Shown: positions 27,954 through 37,377 of the stretch, in pieces | Numbering within the stretch: the stretch's first letter is position 1 | Layout of the letters: each line of letters starts with the position of its first letter | From: Sphingomonas hengshuiensis | GTDB lineage: Bacteria > Pseudomonadota > Alphaproteobacteria > Sphingomonadales > Sphingomonadaceae | DNA: 64,000 nucleotides | Direction of reading: 5' to 3' | NCBI RefSeq assembly: GCF_000935025.1 | Contig: NZ_CP010836.1 | Location: 496,001 to 560,000 of the forward strand | The notes under the pieces: generated by a model | Databases searched by the model: none | Seen by the model: only the letters and a program-made list of their open reading frames with translations | What the model was told of the DNA's origin: nothing | Position numbers and translations under genes: made by a program

Positions 27954-29255
27954 TTACTTCTTTGCCTTGGCGCCCCGCCGCGCCGCGAGGCCGCCCAGCT
28001 TGCCGAGCAGCGAGCCGCCCTTGGCTGCGGCGGCGCGTTCGCTCTTGGCGCGAACCGCCTTGTCGTCATGTTCGCCCGAATCGGTGATCGCAGTGATCCG
28101 CGTCGCCAGTTCGGCAAGCGCGGCGAGCGCCTTCACGCCCTTGCCCACTTCGGCCAAAGGCTTGCCGAGCTTGGCCGCCTGCGCCGCCAGCTTGGGTTCG
28201 AAGGGAATCAGTACGTCGAGCTTGCGTTCGATAGAGCCTTCGAAATCCTTGCGGCTGATCTCGAGCAGCGGCACCGCCGGCATGCGGTTGGCGACAACGA
28301 TGACCTGCGTCTGCGGGGCGTTCGACTTGAACCAGCTCAGGATGCGGATTGCGTCGCGCGCCGCAGCCAGCGTCAGTTCGGTGACGAGCACCACAACCTG
28401 GATGTCGGCGATCAAATGCGGGTGGTTGACCAGCATCGCGCGCGGCAGGTCGATCACCATGCATTCGAACGCGGCCCGGATTTCCTCCTGTAACTGGTAG
28501 AATGCCGCGCCGTCGGTCAGCACGGGCGAATTGATCGGTGCCTCCGCCGACAGCACCGCCAGCCGTTCGGACGCCCGCACCATCGCGCGTTCGATGAACA
28601 GCCCGTCGATGCGGCTCGGATTCTCGATCGCATCGGTCAGCCCGCGGCCCGGCTCAAGGTCGAGCGCTAGGGCGCCGGTGCCGAAATGGACGTCGAGGTC
28701 GAGCAGCGCCGTGGTTCGGCTATGCTTCTGGCTCAACAGCCAGCCCAGCGATGTCGCGATCGTCGACGCGCCCGATCCGCCGCGCGTGCCGATTACCGCA
28801 ACTGCGCAATGCGGGCGTTCGGTGCTCGTCTCCGCGATCTTGGGCGCATTGAGCGCGGCCTGTGCCTGGGAGAAGGTGTCGCGCAGCGCGTCGGGGTTGA
28901 GCGGCTTGAGGAGATAGTCGTGGATGCCGCTGGCGACGAGGTCGCGGTACAGGCGAACGTCGTTGACCTGACCCGATGCGATGACGAGCGTGCCGGGCTC
29001 GCATACTTCGGCCAGCGCGTTGATGTCGTTGAGCGGGTCGCCCGATTCGGACAGGTCGACGAACAGGATGTTGGGGCTCGCAGATACCGACAGCGTCTGC
29101 ACGGCGTTGCGCAGCCCGCCCTTGTTCACCTTCTCCGGCGACCAGCCGAGTTCGGCTGCGATCGGCCGCAGCAGCTCCGCAGTTGCTTCGTCGCAGACAA
29201 AGGCGACAAAGGGCTCGCGGTGCCCGGTGCGGCCCGGATGAAAGGGGGCGTTCAC
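27954..29255 (-). CDS. cpaE: Tad pilus localisation protein CpaE/TadZ (ParA/MinD-like)
   Basis: This 433-aa protein has two parts. The N-terminal receiver-like domain (about residues 15-130) reads NILFVDLSESGD and DYLLKPLNPDALRD. The C-terminal MinD-superfamily domain starts CAVAVIGTRGGSGASTIATSLG, a deviant Walker A, and continues TALLDLDVHFGTGALALDL. CpaE/TadZ places the Tad apparatus at the pole. The start is GTG at 29255, overlapping the cpaD stop (GTGA). The tail is basic and Ala-rich. In most loci cpaF follows directly; here tadB does. Confidence 0.93.
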   Translation of the reverse strand: MNAPFHPGRTGHREPFVAFVCDEATAELLRPIAAELGWSPEKVNKGGLRNAVQTLSVSASPNILFVDLSESGDPLNDINALAEVCEPGTLVIASGQVNDVRLYRDLVASGIHDYLLKPLNPDALRDTFSQAQAALNAPKIAETSTERPHCAVAVIGTRGGSGASTIATSLGWLLSQKHSRTTALLDLDVHFGTGALALDLEPGRGLTDAIENPSRIDGLFIERAMVRASERLAVLSAEAPINSPVLTDGAAFYQLQEEIRAAFECMVIDLPRAMLVNHPHLIADIQVVVLVTELTLAAARDAIRILSWFKSNAPQTQVIVVANRMPAVPLLEISRKDFEGSIERKLDVLIPFEPKLAAQAAKLGKPLAEVGKGVKALAALAELATRITAITDSGEHDDKAVRAKSERAAAAKGGSLLGKLGGLAARRGAKAKK

Positions 29256-29884
29256 TTACTGCCTCCGACCGAAGTCGCCTTGATCGTGGTGCCGCCGGCG
29301 CCGCTGGGGGTGGCGTTGCGATAGGCATTCACCGCCTTCGCCGCGCTGGCGGGATCACTGGTCGGCGATCCCGGCGCGCCGCGCACCAGATCGGCCGGAT
29401 CGGCGACCATCCGCGCGAGATTGGTGTTGGTCGCGCAGCCATAGTTGGAGGTCGTGCTGGCGGAGAAATCCGGTTGGTATTGGCGCGAGAAATCGGGACA
29501 GTCGGGCACGCCCGCGGTCATGCGCGTGACGACCACGCGCAGGGTGCCGGGCGCGACCTGTCCCACCGTGGTCGGCGCGCGATCGGTGAGCAGCAGGCCG
29601 TATTTACCGGCCAGCGCTGCGATTTCCTCGCGCGCGGTGCTGCCGTCGGCGCCGTCGTCGATCGCGATGCGATCGCCATAGCGCAGCCCCATCGCGCCCA
29701 TCCATCCGGCCAGCCGGTCGCCTTCGCCGGGGGCGAGGGCATAGCCCGCGGTCGCGACGTCGAAGGCATAGTCCTGCCGCGCGACGACGGGTTGGTAGAC
29801 CGATTCGAGGCCGCCATTATAGCTCCCGCACCCGGCGAGCAGCGCGAGCGGAGCGAGGAGCAGGGGAGTGAAGCGCGAAACCAT
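29252..29884 (-). CDS. cpaD: CpaD-family pilus assembly lipoprotein
   Basis: This 210-aa protein has a lipoprotein signal ending LLAGC (Cys19). The body carries the CpaD pattern: QDYAFDV, GDRLAGWMGAMGLRYGDRIAID and the C-terminal FSASTTSNYGCATNTNLARMVADPADLVRG block, which is the clearest signature of the family. CpaD is thought to help the CpaC secretin in the outer membrane. The start is ATG at 29884; the open frame continues upstream, but a signal peptide must be N-terminal. The end overlaps the cpaE start. Confidence 0.9.
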   Translation of the reverse strand: MVSRFTPLLLAPLALLAGCGSYNGGLESVYQPVVARQDYAFDVATAGYALAPGEGDRLAGWMGAMGLRYGDRIAIDDGADGSTAREEIAALAGKYGLLLTDRAPTTVGQVAPGTLRVVVTRMTAGVPDCPDFSRQYQPDFSASTTSNYGCATNTNLARMVADPADLVRGAPGSPTSDPASAAKAVNAYRNATPSGAGGTTIKATSVGGSK

Positions 29885-29903
29885 TGCGAATCCTCTCGAC
29901 ACG

Positions 29904-31430
29904 TCAGAAGCCAAAGCCGGGCGCTGCGGAGCCGCCCTTTTTGGACTTGGATTTGGGGGGCTCGGCCTTGACCGGGGCATCGGTGGGACGCGGCGAGGGG
30001 GCGGCAGGCGCAACCGGCGCCATCGCGCCGACCGCGGGCGCCGTATTGGCCGGAGGCGCCATTTTCGGCGTGGGCCGCTCGCCGCCGGGCGTGGTGCCGC
30101 CGAGCTGGCCGCCGATCAGCCGCTGAAAGTCGTCGGGCGCCTTATAGCCATCGGTGGGCAGGACGATCTCGTTCGCGTTGACCGGCTTGACCAGATACGG
30201 CGTGATGACGATCACGAGTTCGGTCTCGTTGCGCTTGAAGGCGTTGGAGCGGAACAGCGCGCCGAGGACCGGCACATCGCCCAGCCCCGGAGTCTTGGTG
30301 ATCGAATTGTCGTGGCTGTTCTGCATCAGTCCGGCGATGACCATGCTTTCGCCGGAACCCAGTTCGACGGTCGTTTCGGCGCGGCGGGTGGTTAGCGCCG
30401 GGATCTGCGTTCCGCTGATCGTGACCGCGCCCGCTGCCGACAGCGCGGAGACTTCGGGGCGGACGTGGAGCGAGATGCGCCCGTCGGCGAGCACGGTCGG
30501 GGTGTAGGACAGGCCCACGCCATATTGCTTATACTCGACCGACACGGCGCCGAGCCCCTGGCTGACCGGGATCGGGATCTCGCCGCCGGCCAGGAAGCTG
30601 CTGGTCTCGCCCGAAATCGCAGTGAGGTTCGGATTGGTGAGCGTGGTCACCTGACCCAGCGTTTCGCCGAGGTCGAGCGCGCTCAATATGTCGAGCCCGA
30701 ACAGCTTGCCCGCGATCCCGATCGTGCCGTTTTCGGAGCCCGAGGTGAAGGTCGCGCTGGTGGTGCTGGTCCCGAAGGTGCCCGGAGTGCGGCCCGATGC
30801 GATGCCGAACTGGAAACCGCTGGTGTTGTCCTGCGTCAACAGGTTCACGCCGACATTCTTGACGAAACTGCGGCTGACTTCGGCGAACCGCACCTGGAGT
30901 TGGACTTGAAGCGGCGTCGCGGTCTTCAGCCGGCTGATGACCTGGGTCTCCTTGCCGGTAAAGGCCTGGACCAGCCGTTCGGCCTCGGCGACATCGGCGG
31001 GCGCGCCGACCGTGCCGGTGAGCAGCACCATTCCGTTCATCGGCGTTGCGACGATCTTCGCGTCGGGCATCGCCAGCCGCAGCATCGAATCGATCGAGTC
31101 GATGTTGTTGCCGATCCGGACCGTGGTCGCATAGACGACCCTGCCGCTCTTCGACGTTGCATAGATCGTGGTCTCGCCCGCCGACTTGCCGAAGACATAG
31201 ATCTGGCTGACCGAGCGGACCTGGACGTCGGCGACGCCGGGATTGGCGACGAACACGTCGGTGATCGGCGCGTCGAGCGTCACCAACCGACCGCGTCCGG
31301 TGTTGATCTGAAGGATTCCGGTCGGGCCGCTGACGGTCTGGGCAGCCGCAGGCAAAACGCCGCCCGTTGGCGCAGCTATTGCCGCGAGCAGGGCCAGAGG
31401 CAGCCCGATCGGCTTTGCCACGTTACGCAT
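29904..31430 (-). CDS. cpaC: Flp/Tad pilus outer-membrane secretin CpaC/RcpA
   Basis: This 508-aa secretin has a signal peptide ending PAAAQ (residue 31). The N-terminal CpaC domain reads RLVTLDAPITDVFVANPGVADVQV and SQIYVFGKSAGETTIYA. A BON-like segment follows (GMVLLTGTVGAPADVAEAERL), and then the secretin core, with GYxP-like VGLSYTPTVLADGRISLHVRPEVS and SGESMVIAGLMQNSHDN to PVLGALFRSNAF. A Pro/Lys-rich tail ends PGFGF. It forms the outer-membrane pore for the Flp pilus. cpaB ends 1 bp before its start on the same strand. Confidence 0.95.
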   Translation of the reverse strand: MRNVAKPIGLPLALLAAIAAPTGGVLPAAAQTVSGPTGILQINTGRGRLVTLDAPITDVFVANPGVADVQVRSVSQIYVFGKSAGETTIYATSKSGRVVYATTVRIGNNIDSIDSMLRLAMPDAKIVATPMNGMVLLTGTVGAPADVAEAERLVQAFTGKETQVISRLKTATPLQVQLQVRFAEVSRSFVKNVGVNLLTQDNTSGFQFGIASGRTPGTFGTSTTSATFTSGSENGTIGIAGKLFGLDILSALDLGETLGQVTTLTNPNLTAISGETSSFLAGGEIPIPVSQGLGAVSVEYKQYGVGLSYTPTVLADGRISLHVRPEVSALSAAGAVTISGTQIPALTTRRAETTVELGSGESMVIAGLMQNSHDNSITKTPGLGDVPVLGALFRSNAFKRNETELVIVITPYLVKPVNANEIVLPTDGYKAPDDFQRLIGGQLGGTTPGGERPTPKMAPPANTAPAVGAMAPVAPAAPSPRPTDAPVKAEPPKSKSKKGGSAAPGFGF

Positions 31431-31431
31431 C

Positions 31432-32466
31432 TTAATGATTCCCCCCGACCTCGATTGCGGTCACGTCGTTGCCGCGGGCGATGGTGACCACCGGCCCGCG
31501 TCGAATGGGCGACGGCGCGCCCGGAAACGCGCCCGTCGCGGGCGGCGCGACCCCGCCGTTCGGAGCGCCCTCGGCGGCCTTGCCGGGCACCGTGCGGCGC
31601 TGGAAACGCGAGACGTCGGCGCCGGTCGAGAAGGTCGTCCCGCTATCGTCGGGGCGTGCGGCGACGCGCGCGAGCATCGCCTTTTCGGCCTTGGCATCGC
31701 CATTGGCCGGAACCTCGACATCGCCATTGGCGATGGCGTCTTCCAATTCACCCTGATTGTCCGCGATCGAGCGGAGCGACAGCGACAGCGATCCAAGCGT
31801 CTGGGCGACTGCAATCTTTTCGGCGAGCTTGGGCGTCGCCTCCAGCGTGACGGTAGAATAGGTGCTGACCACGGTCTTGCCGGCTTCGTCAGCCTGTTTG
31901 TCGGTGCGCTGGTCGGTGGCGAGCACGCGCAGGTTGCGCAGGATCGTCTCCGACGCCTTGAGCGGGGGGCCGTCGCCGCCGCCGGCCACAGTCTGCGTCA
32001 GGACCAGGTCGATGCGGTCGCCGGGAAAGACGAACCCCGCCACCGACGTCTGCGCGGAGACCGGCACCGTGACGGCGCGCATTCCCGGCCCGAGTGCCGC
32101 GGCGAGGAAGCCACGGTCGCCGGGCTTGACCAGCGCGCCCTGGGTGATCGGCTGCCCCGCGGGGATCGCGAAACGGACGACGGTGCCCTGAAGCTTGCTC
32201 GTATCGCCGTCCGCCTTCAGGAAATAGGCGCCCTCGACCAGTTCTTTCGGCCAGGCGACAAACTTGATCGCCTGCGGGTCGAGGATCGTTCCGACGGGGA
32301 GCGCCCGCGTCGCGACGAGGACTTCGGTCGTGTTCTCGGCGACTGCGGTGGGAGCCGCCCCGGCCACGGGCGCGGGTGCGCCGACCAACAGGTTACGCGC
32401 CATGAATGCCGTCACCGCCGCGATCAGCAGCGCTCCGACGAGCAAAATGACCTTGCGTGCATCCAT
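31432..32466 (-). CDS. cpaB: Flp pilus assembly protein CpaB/RcpC
   Basis: This 344-aa protein has one N-terminal span (VILLVGALLIAAVTAFMA). The SAF domain (TTEVLVATRALPVGTILDPQAIKFVAWP) follows, then the paired SAF-like region AAALGPGMRAVTVPVSAQTSVAGFVFPGDRIDLVLT, and an extended Pro/Gly-rich C-terminus. CpaB/RcpC is a periplasmic partner of the secretin. The start is ATG at 32466. It lies 53 bp after cpaA and abuts cpaC. Confidence 0.93.
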   Translation of the reverse strand: MDARKVILLVGALLIAAVTAFMARNLLVGAPAPVAGAAPTAVAENTTEVLVATRALPVGTILDPQAIKFVAWPKELVEGAYFLKADGDTSKLQGTVVRFAIPAGQPITQGALVKPGDRGFLAAALGPGMRAVTVPVSAQTSVAGFVFPGDRIDLVLTQTVAGGGDGPPLKASETILRNLRVLATDQRTDKQADEAGKTVVSTYSTVTLEATPKLAEKIAVAQTLGSLSLSLRSIADNQGELEDAIANGDVEVPANGDAKAEKAMLARVAARPDDSGTTFSTGADVSRFQRRTVPGKAAEGAPNGGVAPPATGAFPGAPSPIRRGPVVTIARGNDVTAIEVGGNH

Positions 32467-32519
32467 TTCTACTCAAGCCTTCTCATTCACGCCACGGCTG
32501 GTTCTGAGGGCGTTAAGCA

Positions 32520-32993
32520 TCAGGTAAATTGATTAAGGATCGGTTCGCGGAGGACGATCAGCGCCGCGATCACGATCGCTACGCCATACGGTATCTCCAG
32601 CGCGGCAGTGCTCTGGCGGCGCATCCAGCGTTCGCCGAGCATCAGCAGCGTCAACGCTCCGCCCAGAAGCGACATCAGCACCAGCATCCAGATCAAAGGC
32701 TGGAGCGGCAGCCACAATGCCAGCGCGCCGATCAGCTTGACGTCGCCGCCCCCCATCTGGCCGAGCGCAAAGGCGCCCGCGAACAGCGCGAAGACGACGC
32801 ACGCGATCCCAAGCTGGATCGCCATGCCGGGCCATAGCGGGAGCCCGTTGGCCCACCACCATGCCGGCGCCAGCAGCGCGATCGCAGCATTCTTCCAGTT
32901 CGCGATCTCCCGCGAGCGCGCGTCCTGTACCCCGGCCGAAACCAGGAGCAGCCCGAGCGTGCCGAGCAGAAAGGCTGCAAACATGTCCCCCAT
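32520..32993 (-). CDS. cpaA: Prepilin peptidase CpaA/TadV (A24 family)
   Basis: This 157-aa membrane aspartyl protease cleaves Flp prepilins. The two catalytic Asp lie in SAGVQDARSREIANW (near residue 24) and QMGGGDVKLIGALALW, both hallmark motifs of the A24 family. The length is that of the short CpaA/TadV type without a methylase domain. ATG 32993 has AGGGA 8 bp upstream; an internal ATG 3 codons later lacks good spacing. It is the first gene of the minus-strand pilus operon. No Flp pilin gene lies before it. Confidence 0.92.
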   Translation of the reverse strand: MGDMFAAFLLGTLGLLLVSAGVQDARSREIANWKNAAIALLAPAWWWANGLPLWPGMAIQLGIACVVFALFAGAFALGQMGGGDVKLIGALALWLPLQPLIWMLVLMSLLGGALTLLMLGERWMRRQSTAALEIPYGVAIVIAALIVLREPILNQFT

Positions 32994-33041
32994 GACCGTA
33001 TTCCCTAGACGATACGGCTTATCAAAACGTAACCACGCCGG

Positions 33042-33986
33042 ATGACCGCTTCTTCCTTCGATCGCCGTTCGATTCCCGCGGGTGCCTCGGTCCAGCGCTG
33101 GACCGCGCCCGATGGCTGGCAGCTTCGCGCCTTTGCCTGGCCCGCCGACACGGCGAGCCCGCGCGGCAGCATCCTGTTCCAGGGCGGGCGCGGCGACGTT
33201 TTCGAGAAATATCTGGAGGTGTTCGCGCACTGGCACGCACAGGGCTGGACGGTGACCTCGTTCGACTGGCGGGGGCAGGGCGGCTCGGGCCGGCTGAGCG
33301 CGGCGGCGAATTGCGGGCATATCGAGAGCTTCGATGCGTTCATCGCCGATCTTGGCGCATTCTACGCGGACTGGCAGGCGGCGACGCCCGGGCCGCATGT
33401 CGTGATGGGCCACTCGATGGGCGGCCATCTGGTGCTCCGCGCGCTGGTCGAGGGCGCGATCGCGCCCGACGCTGCGGTTCTGGTCGCGCCGATGCTGGGG
33501 TTCCGGAGCCCGTTCGGGCCGCTGGCTGAGCGGATGGCGCGCTTGCTCGGCGGTGTCGGCGATTCGTCGCGGCCGGCGTGGAAGGGAAATGAAAAGCCCT
33601 ATACTACGGACACCCGCGCTTCTTTGCTTACCCACGATCCCGATCGCTATGCCGACGAAATCTGGTGGCAGACCGCCAACCCGGAAACGGTCACGGGCCC
33701 GCCGAGCTGGCGCTGGGTGATCGAGGCGTTCAAATCGATGCGCGAGAGTGCGGCGGACCCGCGGCTAAAGGCACTGAAGGTGCCGATCCTGATGCTCGTG
33801 GCCAAGGCGGACGGCCTTGTCGACGCGCGGGCGTCGCTGCGGATCGCGCCGAAGCTGCCCGACGTACGCGTCGTGGCGTTCGGCGCGGAGAGCGCGCACG
33901 AGATATTGCGCGAAGCCGATCCGGTGCGGAACCGCGCGATCGGCGAGATCGACCTGTTCCTGGCGGCACGGGCGCAGCGGGCGTGA
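33042..33986 (+). CDS. Alpha/beta hydrolase, lysophospholipase-like
   Basis: This 314-aa protein has the serine-hydrolase fold of the monoglyceride lipase/lysophospholipase L2 type. An early strand (RGSILFQGGRGDVFEKYLEVFAHW) precedes FDWRGQGGSGR, then the nucleophile elbow GHSMGG (Ser125). A late Asp lies in LMLVAKADGLVDARAS, and the catalytic His in AESAHEILREAD. Its natural substrate is unknown. It is divergent from cpaA (48 bp). Its stop overlaps the following FAD oxidoreductase start, so the two form a coupled pair. Confidence 0.88.
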   Translation: MTASSFDRRSIPAGASVQRWTAPDGWQLRAFAWPADTASPRGSILFQGGRGDVFEKYLEVFAHWHAQGWTVTSFDWRGQGGSGRLSAAANCGHIESFDAFIADLGAFYADWQAATPGPHVVMGHSMGGHLVLRALVEGAIAPDAAVLVAPMLGFRSPFGPLAERMARLLGGVGDSSRPAWKGNEKPYTTDTRASLLTHDPDRYADEIWWQTANPETVTGPPSWRWVIEAFKSMRESAADPRLKALKVPILMLVAKADGLVDARASLRIAPKLPDVRVVAFGAESAHEILREADPVRNRAIGEIDLFLAARAQRA

Positions 33987-35071
33987 TGCGTTACGACGTG
34001 GCGATTGTCGGAGGCGGCATTGCGGGGGCCAGCCTGGCCGCCGAAGTCGCGCAGCATGCGCGGGTGCTGATATTGGAGGCCGAGGACCGGCCCGGCTATC
34101 ACGCCACCGGACGCTCCGCGGCGTTCTGGTCCGAGACCTATGGCGGACCCTTTGTCCAGCCGCTGACGACCGCGTCCGGCCCGGCGCTGGAGGCGGGGGG
34201 ATTCCTGTCGCCCATGGGGTCGCTCCATATCGCGCGACGCGACGAGCGCGCGGCGTTCGATTCGTTCCTGAGCGCGTTCGAGGACAGCGGAGTCGCGCTC
34301 CATGCGGTCGATCCGCATGCGACGATTCCCGGCTTGCGCGAGGAATGGACGCTGGGCGTCCTTGAGCCGAGCTGCTCCTATATCGATGTGGGCGCACTCC
34401 ACGCCGCCTTTCTCGCGCGGGCGAAGCGCGCTGGCGCAATTCTGGCGACCTCGGCCGAACTGCTGGCGGCGCGGCGCGAGGCGGGGCGGTGGTTGCTGGA
34501 TACCCGTGCGGGCGCGTTCGAGGCGGAGTTGCTGGTCGACGCAGCGGGTGCCTGGGCCGATCCGGTCGCTGTCGCGGCGGGCGCGCGCCCGATCGGCATC
34601 CAGCCCTATCGTCGCACGATGGTCCAGTTGCGCACCGAACCGGCCCCGCCCGAGGCGCTTCCGCATGTCGCGCATCTCGATGGCAGCTTCTATTTCAAGC
34701 CCGAGGCGGGGGGGCGGCTATGGCTCTCCCCGCATGACGAGAGCCCCAGCGCAGCGTGCGACGCGGCACCCGAGGAAATCGATATCGCCATTGCGATCGA
34801 TCGGTTCGAGCATGTCGTCGATTGGCGTGTCGCGGCGCTGGAGCATAAATGGGCCGGGTTGCGCAGCTTCGCGCCTGACCGGCTTCCCGTCTATGGCTTC
34901 GACCGCGATGTGCCGGGCTTCTTCTGGTGCGCGGGGCAGGGCGGGTTCGGTATCCAGACCGCCCCCGCCGGTGCGCAACTCGCCGCCGCGCTGCTGCTGG
35001 GCCACGCACCCGCCGCCGCCGTCGCGCATATCGACCCGCTCAGCTACGCCGCATCGCGTTTCGGCGCTTAG
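33986..35071 (+). CDS. FAD-dependent oxidoreductase of the D-amino-acid oxidase family
   Basis: This 361-aa protein has the Rossmann start YDVAIVGGGIAGASLAAEVA and the next FAD-contact region ILEAEDRPGYHATGRSAAFW. The C-terminal glycine/D-amino-acid oxidase end is RSFAPDRLPVYGFDRDVPGFFWCAGQGGFGIQTAPAGA, which closes the FAD site. It likely oxidises an amino acid, imino acid or sarcosine-like amine; the substrate is not determined. The ATG overlaps the stop of the hydrolase gene. Confidence 0.9.
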   Translation: MRYDVAIVGGGIAGASLAAEVAQHARVLILEAEDRPGYHATGRSAAFWSETYGGPFVQPLTTASGPALEAGGFLSPMGSLHIARRDERAAFDSFLSAFEDSGVALHAVDPHATIPGLREEWTLGVLEPSCSYIDVGALHAAFLARAKRAGAILATSAELLAARREAGRWLLDTRAGAFEAELLVDAAGAWADPVAVAAGARPIGIQPYRRTMVQLRTEPAPPEALPHVAHLDGSFYFKPEAGGRLWLSPHDESPSAACDAAPEEIDIAIAIDRFEHVVDWRVAALEHKWAGLRSFAPDRLPVYGFDRDVPGFFWCAGQGGFGIQTAPAGAQLAAALLLGHAPAAAVAHIDPLSYAASRFGA

Positions 35072-35096
35072 GCTCGCGACCGGGCGCCCCCGTGGC

Positions 35097-36308
35097 TCAC
35101 CAGTTGAACATCGTCCCGTCCTCTAGCCGGTTCACCGGCAAATAGGCGCGCTTATATTCGTATTGGGCGGCGGTTTCCTCGTCCATCTCGACGCCCAGGC
35201 CCGGCGCGTCACCGGGATGCATCAGCCCGTTTTCGAACGTGTAGGCGTGCGGGAACACTGCGTCGGTCTCCGGCGTGTGGCGCATATATTCCTGGATGCC
35301 GAAATTGGGCACCGAGAGGCCGAAATGCAGCGCCGCCGCCATGCACACGGGCGACAGGTCGGTTGCGCCGTGGCAGCCGGTGCGGACCTGGTAGAGATCG
35401 GCGAGCGCGGCGACACGGCGCAGATGGGTGATGCCGCCGGCATGGACGACGGTCGCGCGGATATAGTCGATCAGCTGTTCCTCGATCAGCTGCTTGGCGT
35501 CCCAGATCGTGTTGAAGATCTCGCCCACTGCCAGCGGGGTGGTGGTGTGCTGGCGGATCAGCCGGAACGCGGCCTGGTTTTCCGCCGGGGTGGCATCCTC
35601 CAGCCAGAACAGGCGATAGGGTTCCAGGTCCTTGCCGAGCCGTCCTGCCTCGATCGGGGTCAGCCGGTGGTGGACGTCGTGGAGCAGATGCACGTCCCAG
35701 CCCAAAGCCTCGCGGCCGCGCGCGAACAGCTTCGGGACGTGGTTCATGTATTTCGAGGTCGACCAGACGGTCTCGTCGGGCAGCGAGCCCTTGGCGGGCT
35801 CATAATAGAATCGCTCGCCGGAGACGCCATAGGTCGTGGCGATGCCGGGCACGCCCGACTGGAGGCGAACCGCCTTGTACCCCTGCTCGACCAGCTCCTG
35901 CGCGCGGTCGATCGTTTCCTCGATGTCGGTGCCGTTGGCATGGCCATAGACCATGCACCCCTCGCGGCTGGCGCCGCCGAGGAGCTGATAGACGGGGAGA
36001 CCCGCGATCTTGCCCTTGATGTCCCACAGCGCCATGTCGACCGCGGCGATCGCCGACATGGTGACGGGGCCGCGCCGCCAATACGCGCCCTTGTACAGAT
36101 ACTGCCAGATGTCCTCGATCCGATGCGCGTCGCGCCCGATCAGGCAGGGAATGACATGGTCGGTCAGATAGCTCGCTACCGCAAGCTCGCGGCCGTTGAG
36201 CGTCGCATCGCCCAAACCATAGACGCCGTCCTCGGTCTCGATCCGCAACGTGACAAAGTTTCGGCCCGGGCAGGTGACCACGACGCGAGCGGCAGTGATA
36301 CGCGACAT
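35097..36308 (-). CDS. manD: D-mannonate dehydratase, enolase superfamily (ManD/RspA type)
   Basis: This 403-aa protein dehydrates D-mannonate to 2-keto-3-deoxy-D-gluconate. It begins [22 protein letters not shown]. Metal ligands are in [11 protein letters not shown] (Asp, with the catalytic His), [10 protein letters not shown] (Glu) and AVGEIFNT (Glu). The loop [10 protein letters not shown] carries the Tyr of the high-activity ManD group, and the tail ends [15 protein letters not shown]. Novosphingobium ManD is a characterised member of this type. The gene is alone: no uronate isomerase, mannonate oxidoreductase or KDG kinase is adjacent. An imperfect candidate operator, TTGTCTGATTAGTTGT, lies at 36325-36340, just before the start. 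Confidence 0.93.
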   Translation of the reverse strand: MSRITAARVVVTCPGRNFVTLRIETEDGVYGLGDATLNGRELAVASYLTDHVIPCLIGRDAHRIEDIWQYLYKGAYWRRGPVTMSAIAAVDMALWDIKGKIAGLPVYQLLGGASREGCMVYGHANGTDIEETIDRAQELVEQGYKAVRLQSGVPGIATTYGVSGERFYYEPAKGSLPDETVWSTSKYMNHVPKLFARGREALGWDVHLLHDVHHRLTPIEAGRLGKDLEPYRLFWLEDATPAENQAAFRLIRQHTTTPLAVGEIFNTIWDAKQLIEEQLIDYIRATVVHAGGITHLRRVAALADLYQVRTGCHGATDLSPVCMAAALHFGLSVPNFGIQEYMRHTPETDAVFPHAYTFENGLMHPGDAPGLGVEMDEETAAQYEYKRAYLPVNRLEDGTMFNW

Positions 36309-36498
36309 TGCAGAACATCCCCTTTTGTCTGATTAGTTGTGCATTCGGACGGAGGGGCCGTCGGTGTCAAGGTCTCGTGCACGCGCCGCGGCACGCTGCC
36401 GCTACGGCAAGCGTCGATCCTGCCGCCGCCCCCGTAGAAATCCGGAGGCCGGGCGATTGGAGTCGCGAAATCGCGCCGCCTGCGCTATGGGGGATGCT

Positions 36499-36912
36499 AT
36501 GACAGGTACCGCACTCCCTTATGATTTCCAGGTCGATGTCGCCGCCGATGACATTGATTTCATGGGGCATGTGAACAATGCCAGCTATTTGAAATGGGTG
36601 CAGGCGGCGGTTATCAGCCATTGGCAGCATCTCGCTCCGGTCGAGGCCGTGGCCGAGCATCTGTGGGTCGCGCTCAAGCATGAGATCACCTACCGGCGCC
36701 CGGCATTTCTCGACGACGACGTCGTCGCAACGGTGCTGCTGGAAAAAGTGCAGGGCGCCCGTGCCTTTTATGAGACGATCATCAAGCGCGGCGGCGATGT
36801 GCTGGCCGAAGTGAAGTCGAGCTGGTGCTGCATCGATGCCCAGACCCACCGCCCGGCGCGGCTGACCAAGGACGTGATCGAGAAGTTTTTCGTGAAGCCC
36901 GCCGACGCCTGA
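36499..36912 (+). CDS. Acyl-CoA thioesterase, 4-hydroxybenzoyl-CoA thioesterase family
   Basis: This 137-aa hot-dog protein has the family motif DDIDFMGHVNNASYLKWVQ, in which the Asp and the His-Val-Asn-Asn loop form the active site. EITYRRPAFLDDDVVA and SWCCIDAQTHRPARL follow. It is cytoplasmic, with acyl-CoA substrate unknown. ATG 36499 has GGGGGA just upstream; an in-frame ATG four codons earlier has no such site. It is divergent from manD and convergent with rnhA. Confidence 0.9.
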   Translation: MTGTALPYDFQVDVAADDIDFMGHVNNASYLKWVQAAVISHWQHLAPVEAVAEHLWVALKHEITYRRPAFLDDDVVATVLLEKVQGARAFYETIIKRGGDVLAEVKSSWCCIDAQTHRPARLTKDVIEKFFVKPADA

Positions 36913-36930
36913 CGCGCAGCGCGCGCCCTA

Positions 36931-37377
36931 TCAGCCCCGCTGCGCCAGCGCCGCGTCGCTCGCCAGCTTGTCGGCGCGCTCATTGGCGGGGTGGCCGGCA
37001 TGGCCCTTTACCCACACCCATTCGACACGGTGCGGCTTCGACGCCGCCAGCAGTTCCTGCCACAGATCGGCGTTCTTGACCGGCTTCTTGTCGGACGTGC
37101 GCCAGCCATTTTTCAGCCAGCCGTGGATCCATTTGGTCAGCCCGTCCATCACATAGCGGCTGTCGGTCGACAGCGTGACGCGGCACGGGCGCTTGAGCGC
37201 GTTCAGCCCCTGGATCGCCGCCATCAGCTCCATGCGATTGTTGGTCGTATGGGGCTCGCCGCCCGACATATCCTTCTCGACGCCGCCCATCCGGAGCACC
37301 ACGCCCCATCCGCCGCGCCCCGGATTGCCCTTGCACGCGCCGTCGGTGGCGATTTCAACATGCTGTAATTCGGTCAT
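36931..37377 (-). CDS. rnhA: Ribonuclease HI
   Basis: RNase HI cuts the RNA strand of RNA-DNA hybrids. The 148-aa protein shows the four active-site acids: Asp12 ([12 protein letters not shown]), Glu50 ([10 protein letters not shown]), Asp72 ([12 protein letters not shown]) and the Asp in [11 protein letters not shown]. The basic handle [20 protein letters not shown] is present, and the length is typical (E. coli 155). The start overlaps the thrB stop (ATGA), making it the third gene of ispH-thrB-rnhA. Confidence 0.96.
   Translation of the reverse strand: MTELQHVEIATDGACKGNPGRGGWGVVLRMGGVEKDMSGGEPHTTNNRMELMAAIQGLNALKRPCRVTLSTDSRYVMDGLTKWIHGWLKNGWRTSDKKPVKNADLWQELLAASKPHRVEWVWVKGHAGHPANERADKLASDAALAQRG

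Noticed and set aside
25934..28117. A long open frame of 727 codons spanning tadC and running antisense-like through tadB
   Set aside because: Only its last part (tadC, from the ATG at 26920) has family sequence. The upstream portion is Arg-rich shadow of the tadB frame and does not look like a protein.
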